Origin: SIG603 sp963589785
GTDB lineage: Bacteria; Bacillota; Clostridia; Oscillospirales; Acutalibacteraceae
NCBI GenBank assembly: GCA_963589785.1
Contig: CAVAMJ010000003.1
Location: 62,001 to 126,000, forward strand
Direction of reading: 5' to 3'
DNA length: 64,000 bases
Positions 33,298-40,100 of this stretch are shown piece after piece (the first letter of the stretch is position 1; each line of letters starts with the position of its first letter). The translations under genes and the position numbers were made by a program. The notes beneath the pieces are model-generated. The model was not told the origin of the DNA. It did no database searches and saw only the letters and a list, made by a program, of their open reading frames with translations.

Positions 33298-33326
33298 ATA
33301 TTAACACATCGGTGAAAATTATGCAA
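33298..33326 (-). promoter_or_regulatory. Promoter of the pheST T-box transcript
   Basis: On the minus strand TTGCAT (33321-33326), 17-bp spacer, TAATAT (33298-33303). Confidence 0.75.
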
Positions 33327-33386
33327 CTTTTATTTTAAGGTAAATCATATATGTAGAGACAAGAGAAATAAAGAGCACAAAGCTAA

Positions 33387-33930
33387 AACATAAAAATTTT
33401 TGGTTTCGCTTTTTACAAAAAGCGAACGGGTGTGGGCGGAGCCCACAAATAATTAATAATGTATAATTAATAATTAATAATTAGCGTAGACGAAAAACAG
33501 AGCGAAGCGATAAAAAAGAGACAGTCTGGCAAAGTTAACCAAAAATGCGAATGCATTTTTAGAACGCGAAGCGTTCGTGGTTGGGATTTGTCAGCCGAAT
33601 TGCTTACACAGAGAGAAATAAAGAACGCAAAACGAACTCAACACTCCACACTTTCAAAGGTTGGGCTTTGACAGACGGATTATTCGCACAAAAGAGAAAT
33701 ATAGAACGTTAAGAAACTTAGAAACAAAGATAAAGACAGCAAAAAGAAAATACGACAAGAATGCACAGCATTCGCTGTCGGACATTTTCTGTTGCGGATT
33801 ATTTTCACGAATATAATCAAGAAAAACAATATAGAAGCCGAACTATTTACATCTGGTGAAATATCAAGCAGCAAAGCAAATTTGACAGCAGAATTATTCA
33901 CACAAAGAGAAATACAGAACAAAAACTTAT
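33387..33930 (+). repeat. Dispersed hairpin repeat, copy A
   Basis: About 540 bp that align with 35967-36500 in the same orientation. Ordered elements: TTCGCTTTTT-ACA-AAAAGCGAA; GTGGGC-GGA-GCCCAC; an AT-rich AATTAATAATGTATAATTA run; GAGCGAAGCGATAA; AGACAGTCTGGCAAAGTTAACC; AAAATGC/GCATTTT; AACGC-GAA-GCGTT; then units containing TTTGACAG..GGATTATTCACACA followed by AGAGAAATAnAGAAC. That last unit occurs three times here (near 33585, 33667 and 33882). No ORF with a ribosome-binding site is present. The remaining gene-free DNA to the sipW promoter (33931-34114) is AT-rich with nothing recognisable. Confidence 0.85.
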
Positions 33931-34114
33931 TTGCTAAAACTAAAAAATGATAATTGATAATAGCTTAATTTCATTATCCCAATAATCAGACTAACTCAAT
34001 ATTAAAAAGCAAGTTAAATTACTATCTATATTTCGATATTAGAAACAACGAAAAAGAAAACATCTTAAATTCACTAAAAATTTGACTGTTTCTAAAAAAA
34101 AGTTGGTTTTTCGG

Positions 34115-34143
34115 TTGAAATGATATAAAAATAGTGGTATAAA
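34115..34143 (+). promoter_or_regulatory. Promoter of the SipW-type peptidase gene
   Basis: TTGAAA (34115-34120), 17-bp spacer, TATAAA (34138-34143), giving a leader of about 145 nt. Confidence 0.6.
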
Positions 34144-34217
34144 GAATGTACAGAGTGTGAATTTTATCATTCTGTAAATCAACACCTTTATCGTATGTAA
34201 AATGAGTTTCAGTTCCA

Positions 34218-34255
34218 ATAAAATGAAGTTTTTGAACAAATAAGCTTCATTTTAT
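34218..34255 (+). promoter_or_regulatory. Leader inverted repeat upstream of sipW
   Basis: ATAAAATGAAG (34218-34228) and CTTCATTTTAT (34245-34255), a perfect 11-bp dyad with a 16-base loop, 38 bp before ATG. No T run follows. It could be an operator or an mRNA hairpin that controls translation. Confidence 0.45.
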
Positions 34256-34293
34256 CGATGCGTACGGTGGGGTAAAAGGGTAATCTTATATTT

Positions 34294-34797
34294 ATGAATT
34301 TAGCAGTTAAAAAGGTTTGGAATATAGTCAGCGGTATTCTCGTAGCCGCAGTTGTGATACTCGCCGCACTTTTAGTGGGCGCTCGTTTACTCGGCTTTCA
34401 GGTGTACACCGTCCTTTCGGGTTCCATGGAGCCAAATTATCATGTCGGATCTCTCGTCTATGTGAAGTCTGCTTCATCCGATGAAATAAGGGTCGGAGAC
34501 GCTATCACCTTTGTAATTGAGTCGGGCGGAAAAGTAACTCACAGAGTCACTGAATGTACCGAAAACGACAGCGGAATCGCCTACAAAACAAAGGGCGATG
34601 CAAACGAAACAGAGGATGCGGGGCTTGTCAGCTACCAAAATGTGCTCGGCAAAGTGCATTTCTCAATTCCGAAGCTCGGCTATCTTTCAAACTACATTCA
34701 AAGCACATCGGGAAAATATATGACGATAGCGGCGGTCGCTGTTCTCCTCATATTCTGTTTTATCCCCGATATTTTCTCAAAAACAAAGAAAAATTAA
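34294..34797 (+). CDS. sipW: SipW-type (ER-like) signal peptidase I
   Basis: A 167-residue membrane peptidase of the eukaryotic-like SipW group, which uses a Ser-His dyad instead of Ser-Lys. N-terminal TM at about 10-33, catalytic Ser44 in LSGSMEP, His83 in KVTHRV, a conserved KTKGDANETED segment (about 98-108) and a C-terminal TM (about 146-163). In Bacillus SipW removes the signal peptides of TasA and TapA, the biofilm fibre proteins. Three SipW-type substrates are encoded just downstream. The ribosome-binding site is weak (AAAGGG about 13 nt away), so translation may depend on the leader hairpin. Confidence 0.93.
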   Translation: MNLAVKKVWNIVSGILVAAVVILAALLVGARLLGFQVYTVLSGSMEPNYHVGSLVYVKSASSDEIRVGDAITFVIESGGKVTHRVTECTENDSGIAYKTKGDANETEDAGLVSYQNVLGKVHFSIPKLGYLSNYIQSTSGKYMTIAAVAVLLIFCFIPDIFSKTKKN

Positions 34798-34805
34798 CTT
34801 AAAAT

Positions 34806-34891
34806 CACTTTCAACTTCACTTTCTATTAAAATTATTCACTTTCAAATTTAACTCACTTTCAAATAATTTTATAAACGTCTTTCACTTTCA
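34806..34891 (+). repeat. Five-copy CACTTTCA direct repeat cluster
   Basis: The 323-bp gap between sipW and the first fibre gene holds CACTTTC starts at 34806, 34818, 34838, 34855 and 34884; three continue as CACTTTCAA. An inverted copy, TTGAAAGTG, lies at 42547-42555 just before another SipW-dependent gene. The array sits about 140-220 bp upstream of the fibre promoter. The rest of the gap holds only that promoter. Confidence 0.7.
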
Positions 34892-35026
34892 GTAAATTAA
34901 TCGGCACTTGGCAGAACTCTCATTTTCTACAGTTTGGGGTGTTCGTATAACCGCACAGGTATTGTTGTGTAATTGTGTTCTCACGAATATACAACATTTG
35001 ATATTTGTGTATCCGGATATGCGGAA

Positions 35027-35055
35027 TTGACGTTTTGCTTAGTCTCGGTTATTTT
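35027..35055 (+). promoter_or_regulatory. Probable promoter of the first TasA-like gene
   Basis: TTGACG (35027-35032), 17-bp spacer, TATTTT (35050-35055). The -10 is only moderate. Confidence 0.5.
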
Positions 35056-35120
35056 TTTATTTTGTACGGAAAAAAATTTCGGTACAAGAAAAACTATATT
35101 TTATAATGGAGGTTTTTGTT

Positions 35121-35720
35121 ATGAAAACAAGAACAAAGGCACTCGCCCTCACACTTTGCGCAGTTCTTCTCGTAGTCGGTTCTGTTATGGGTACAATGGC
35201 TTACCTCACAAGCAAGGATAGCGTAGAGAACACATTCACAGTCGGTAATGTGGCTATCACACTCGATGAGGCTAAGGTTGAAACTGACGGTACTGAAGTT
35301 TCAGACGCAGACAGAGTTAAGGAAAACTCTTACAACCTCGTTCCGGGCCACACATACACAAAGGACCCAACTGTTCATGTCACAGCTAACAGCGAGCCTT
35401 GCTATGTATTCGTTAAGGTAGAGAACGGTCTTTCTGCTTTCGAGGCTACAAACAACACAATCGCTTCTCAGATTACAAACACAAATGCTTGGATTGCTCT
35501 TGATGGTCAGGAAGGCGTTTACTACAAGACAGTTGCTAAGTCTGCTGATGCTCAGGATCTCACAGTATTCTCAAGCTTCACTCTTTCCAATACAGCTAAC
35601 AGCGTTGACGGCTGGAACAACTTAACTTCTGCTAACATCAAGGTTACAGCTTATGCAATCCAGCAGGACGGCTTTGAGACAGCTTCCGCAGCATGGGCTG
35701 TAGTAAGCACAGAAGGCTAA
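35121..35720 (+). CDS. SipW-dependent TasA/camelysin-like secreted fibre protein 1
   Basis: A 199-residue exported protein with a SipW-type signal peptide: charged start MKTRTK, hydrophobic helix to about residue 24, then the marker GTMAYLTSKDSVENTFTVGN that opens TasA/CalY-family proteins. The mature part (about 170 residues) is Thr/Asn/Val-rich beta structure. Codon use is sharply restricted (ACA for Thr, GCT for Ala, AAG for Lys) as in rpsB and tsf, so this is probably the abundant, major subunit. The ATG at 35121 follows GGAGG; an in-frame ATG at 35106 is part of that site. It has its own promoter and lies 323 bp after sipW. Confidence 0.88.
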   Translation: MKTRTKALALTLCAVLLVVGSVMGTMAYLTSKDSVENTFTVGNVAITLDEAKVETDGTEVSDADRVKENSYNLVPGHTYTKDPTVHVTANSEPCYVFVKVENGLSAFEATNNTIASQITNTNAWIALDGQEGVYYKTVAKSADAQDLTVFSSFTLSNTANSVDGWNNLTSANIKVTAYAIQQDGFETASAAWAVVSTEG

Positions 35721-35753
35721 GAAAATACTCAGAATTATTCAAAAATGCACATT

Positions 35754-35780
35754 TCGAGGATAGATCCGTTCTATCCTCGA
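35754..35780 (+). other. Stem-loop after fibre gene 1
   Basis: TCGAGGATAG (35754-35763), seven-base loop, CTATCCTCGA (35771-35780): a perfect 10-bp stem 34 nt after the stop. It lacks a clean T run (TTTGCATAATTT follows), so it may be a weak terminator or an mRNA 3'-end protector that raises fibre 1 mRNA relative to the genes downstream. Confidence 0.6.
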
Positions 35781-35894
35781 TTTGCATAATTTGAAAAATA
35801 AGAGAAACGCTAATAGCAAAGAAAACTATATTCGACTTTAGACACCCGAGCCGAAAAAACTTAATAATATGGTCTGAATTATTCTAGATTCAGG

Positions 35895-35936
35895 TCATAT
35901 GAGAGCTTACGGCGGAAACCGTAGGTTCTCATATGA
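35895..35936 (+). other. Large 18-bp hairpin in the fibre 1 - fibre 2 gap
   Basis: TCATATGAGAGCTTACGG (35895-35912) and CCGTAGGTTCTCATATGA (35919-35936) form an 18-bp stem with only two G-U pairs (35905/35926 and 35907/35924) and the loop CGGAAA. There is no T run, so it is not an ordinary terminator. It lies 30 bp before repeat copy B in an 806-bp gene-free stretch. It may be a processing site, a recognition site or the relic of a mobile element end. Confidence 0.65.
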
Positions 35937-35966
35937 TAGAAATTAAGCACAATGCAAATTAAGTAG

Positions 35967-36500
35967 AAACATAAAAGTTTTTGGTTTCGCTTTTTACAAA
36001 AAGCGAACGGGTGTGGGCGGAGCCCACGAGTAATTAATAATGAAAAATTAAGAATTAATAATCAGTGTAAACGAAAAACAGAGCGAAGCGATAAAAAGAG
36101 ACAGTCTGGCAAAGTTAACCAAAAATGCGGAGCATTTTTAGAACGAGTAGCGTTCGTGGTTGGGCTTTGACAGACGGATTATTCACACAAAGAGAAATAA
36201 AGAACGTTAAGAAACTTTGAGAGAAAGATAAAAGACAGCAAAAAGAAAATACGACAAGAATGCACAACATTCGCAGTCGGACATTTTCTTTTGCGGATTA
36301 TTTTCACGAATATAAATTAAGAAAAAATATAAAAGATAGGCTGATGAGGTAAACCAAAAGCACGAAGTGCTTTTAGGGAGCGAAGCGACCGTAGTTGACC
36401 GAAGAAGCCGAATGGTTTACATTTAGTGAAATATCAAACGGAAAAGCAAATTTGACGTCAGAATTATTTACACAAAGATAAATTAAGAAAAACTAAGAAG
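35967..36500 (+). repeat. Dispersed hairpin repeat, copy B
   Basis: Same orientation and order of elements as copy A (33387-33930), about 2.58 kb away. It lacks one of the internal TTTGACAG units of copy A but has about 70 extra bases (near 36336-36405) with AAAAGCAC-GAA-GTGCTTTT and GGGAGCGAAGCGACC hairpins. It runs up to the ribosome-binding site of the next gene. Together with the hairpin at 35895 it fills the gene-free stretch 35721-36526; I see no ORF in it. Confidence 0.85.
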
Positions 36501-36526
36501 CTTAGAAACAAACAAGGGGGTACACC

Positions 36527-37108
36527 GTGAAGAAAAAACTTTTTGTCCTATCGTTAATGGCGATGCTTGTAGCGATTTGCTCATTTGGTACGGCGGCATA
36601 TTACAGCGCACAGGATACCGCACATAACGTAATCACAATGGGCAACGTGAATATCGCTATTTATGAATGGGCAGACGAAGAAAAAACAATAGAATTTTCA
36701 GATGTTGGCGGTGTGTTGCCGAGCCAGAGCGTGACAAAAGTAGTAGAGATAAAAAACACAGGCTCAAACGATGCATGGATTCGTGTGAGAATAGAGAAAA
36801 ACATCACGCTGAAAACAGGCGAAGAGGGAGACGCTGATTATCTTTCGCTTAATATCAACAGCCCTGTTTGGATAGACGGTGGCGACGGATATTATTACTA
36901 CAGTAAAAAGCTTTCCGCGGAAGAGAATACCGAGCCGATTTTTACAAAGGTTGACTTTTCAAAGGATATGGATAATGAGTATATCGGCGCTGTTTGCAGT
37001 GTTGATGTATATGCTGAGGCGGTTCAGAGTGCAAACAACGGCGACGACGCTTTGAGTGCTGTCGATTGGCCGGACGGCTATTCGGAGGAAGATGAAGACT
37101 ATGATTAA
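36527..37108 (+). CDS. SipW-dependent TasA/camelysin-like secreted protein 2
   Basis: A 193-residue exported protein. The SipW-type signal is MKKKLFVLSLM...FGTAAYYSAQDTAHNVITMGNVN. The mature domain has KNTGSNDAWIRVRIEK and WIDGGDGYYYY segments that also occur, in related form, in the protein at 42582, so the two are paralogs. The C-terminus is acidic (DGYSEEDEDYD). It starts with GTG behind AAGGGGG. Unlike fibre protein 1, codon use is ordinary, so it is likely a minor component. The adhesin gene that follows overlaps its end by 8 nt. Confidence 0.85.
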   Translation: MKKKLFVLSLMAMLVAICSFGTAAYYSAQDTAHNVITMGNVNIAIYEWADEEKTIEFSDVGGVLPSQSVTKVVEIKNTGSNDAWIRVRIEKNITLKTGEEGDADYLSLNINSPVWIDGGDGYYYYSKKLSAEENTEPIFTKVDFSKDMDNEYIGAVCSVDVYAEAVQSANNGDDALSAVDWPDGYSEEDEDYD

Positions 37109-40100
37109 AATAAAAAAGCTGAAAAAGAGGGCTTTGTCACTTGTAATGGCTCTCACGCTCATGGCAACGGGCACTCCGATTTCACCCGTTTCCGCTGAGG
37201 ATACTTCAGATGTAAATAACGCAGTTCCTGCGGTTAATGTTCCGTTCTCGAGCGGAGAAAATTCGTTTATCCATGCTCCCGCTTTGGTTACTCTCTCAAA
37301 CGGAAGCTTGGTTTCGGCTGGCGAAACAAGGAGGAATTCTGCCTATGACGGAGGCGGAACGGACATTGTTTCTGCTGTTTCTACTGACAGCGGAGCAAGC
37401 TGGAGCGTAAATTATGCCGAATATTTCGGTGATAATTCTGATGAATATAACGGCGAGAAGTCGACTGCGTTCACTTCGCCCACGCTTCTCTCAAACGGAA
37501 ACAGCCTTTATATGCTCTCTAATCTCTATCCATACGGAGTCGCACTAAGCGGCGAGGGCAGTGTTTCTCCGAGCAGTGAAAATGCATTTGACGAGAACGG
37601 CAATCTTCTTTTGAGTGCCGATGATTTTTCATCTTACGGCTATTACCTTAATTTGTCCGACTACTATATTTATACGGCTGACGGACAGAAAACCGAGCTT
37701 CACACCGACAAAAGTTTCAATCTCGAGTATTCCGATAAGACTCTCGATGAAGCAGAAAAATTAACAGCAACACCCGAACCGAGCGAAGCGCCGACGCCAA
37801 ACACGGAAGAGGTTACGAGTGAAATTAGCGAAGTTAGTGAGGTATCGGAAGAAGAATCGAGCGAAGAGACAAGCGAAACTTCTGCTACCGATAACGCACC
37901 GAGCGGCTCACTCATGATAGGAAATATTCCTTTTGCGGCTGATATTTTTGAGGACACGGCGGAAAGCTTGATTTCTGAGGAAAATTCTGTCGATGAAGAA
38001 GTTTCCGAATCAAGCGATGAAGTGACTGAAGAAGTCACTCCGGAGCCTACCGCAGAACCGACAGCTGAGCCGACAAGCGAACCCACAATCGAGCCGAGCG
38101 AAGCACCTACGGCAGAACCGACAGAGGCTCCCACAAGTGAACCGACTGAGGTGCCGACCGCTACACCGTCACCAACTCCAAGTGCAACACCAAGTGTATC
38201 GCCGAGTACAACACCGAGTGTTAGTCCAAGTGCGACACCGATAAGCGATGAGAAGAAAACAACTAATCTTTTCTTTGAGGACAGTCCATTTAAGGTGACA
38301 AGAACGGCTTATCTTTGCGTCAGCACCTCGAGTGACGGAGGTTACTCATGGAGCGAGCCGACACTTCTTAATTTAAAAGACAGCTCCGAACAGGCACTTT
38401 TAAGCGTTTCCGGCAGAGGACTTGTGACATCTGGCGGCACGATGATTTTCCCTGTTAGCAGTTATAATGGCGGAGCAAATCAAATTAAATTTGTCTATTC
38501 ATCTGACGGAGTGAACTGGTTAAGAACAGATTCTGCTTTTTATGCAAATAGCGCAGAGGCTGTCGAGCTTTCTGACGGAACTGTCCGATTCTTTTTCGCT
38601 GATGGGTCTGCTCTTAGCTATGCCGATTACAGCTTCTCTTACGGCTGGTCGGAGTCTGTTAATACGGGAATTTCTGTAAATTCAGCGTATTCGATTTCTG
38701 CGATTTCATATTCGCTCCAAACTTCAGACGGAAAGCAGATGATACTCGTTTCAGCCTCCGATTCTGCGGGCGGAAGCATCTATACGTTTACTGTCGATGA
38801 GAGCGGAATGACGCTTGCGAACACAAAGAGTGTTACAGACGGAACATTTATGAATTCATGTCTTACAGAGACTGGTGATAATCTCGTAGCCGTCCTCTAT
38901 GAGAATTCAGACAGTTCATTTGGTTCTGCAGTTTTCACTGGTGATGAACTTATTGCCGCAACAGTGGACGATGAAGCGGCAAGCACTGAGGTCGACGGCA
39001 GTGACGATGATGCCACCTATCAAGTCGGCGATGTTAACCCCGACTTGGACGAGGACTGGTATTCTGAGATTGGTTGTACCGTATCAGCCGATAACCTCGA
39101 ATTCACAAGCAAGGTTATAACCAAGCTTGACGAATTCAGCACGAACAACTCGAATGTAAATCATTTCGCCGCATTCAAGGTTTCTTGTGAGACAAGTGAG
39201 GGTGAATACACGGGTGAGGGAACAGTCAAAATTAATATTCCGTCCTCGTGGGACTCTAAAAAGGTTTTTGGATTTGTTCTCGATAAAAACGACACCATAA
39301 GACTTATTGCAGGAGAAATCAGCGACTCTTATATCACATTCTACACACCGAACCTCACTACGGTCGGAGTGTGTGAATTAACCGATGTTGACAATACGCA
39401 GAACTTTATTACCGCTTATCTGACAGTCGGTGAGACTTTATCAGATATTACCGTTTCTAATGATAAGATAATCGGTTCTACCGAAGATACTTACACAACC
39501 GCTGACGGTGTTGCAAGCTTTGTTTTATCACATGAGACCTCTGCCGACACGGTAACTTATACTCAGGTTAGCACTATTGAGAGCGGCTCGCAGTATGTCA
39601 TTATGCCGTCTTCCGGAGTGACCTCGGGACTTGCGGTGTATCAGTTCTCCGAGTACAACTATTCCACGGGTTACGATACATTCCCGCTTCAAACTGTAAG
39701 CTTAGCTGATAACAGTGATCTCACAAATTACCTCTGGACTTTCACAAAAACATCTGACGGTGACAGCACCTATTACATTCAGAACAGCCGAAACGGAAGT
39801 CTAAGCGGTTACTTGACTCTTGCGACAGATATGTCTGCCGATGAAAACGGCGTTGCGAATGAGCACCAAGACACTGCGTTTGTACTTGATGTTAAGGCGC
39901 AGTCTGACGGTGGATTTATGATATTCGCAAACGGCACAAACTGCGGTCTTTATAACACGGGCGACAATGCACTCTCGAGAAACACCGCAAACAATTCCGT
40001 TTGGTATCTCTACAAAAAAGAAAGCACGGTGTCAAATTCGACAAGTGTCAGCTTCACGGGACTGAAACCGGGTGAAACAAATGTCACGCTTGGCTCTAAT

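Noticed and set aside
34973..35221. An 82-codon frame before the first fibre gene
   Set aside because: It overlaps the fibre gene out of frame, covers the promoter, and has no ribosome-binding site.
33387..36500. CRISPR array, because of the many GAGCGAAGCGA and TTTGACAG repeats
   Set aside because: Spacing is irregular, repeats are diverged and form short hairpins of different sequence, and there are no cas genes.
33387..36500. Insertion sequence or MITE with a transposase
   Set aside because: There is no transposase ORF in the window, and I could not see clean terminal inverted repeats or target duplications; kept as an unclassified repeat.
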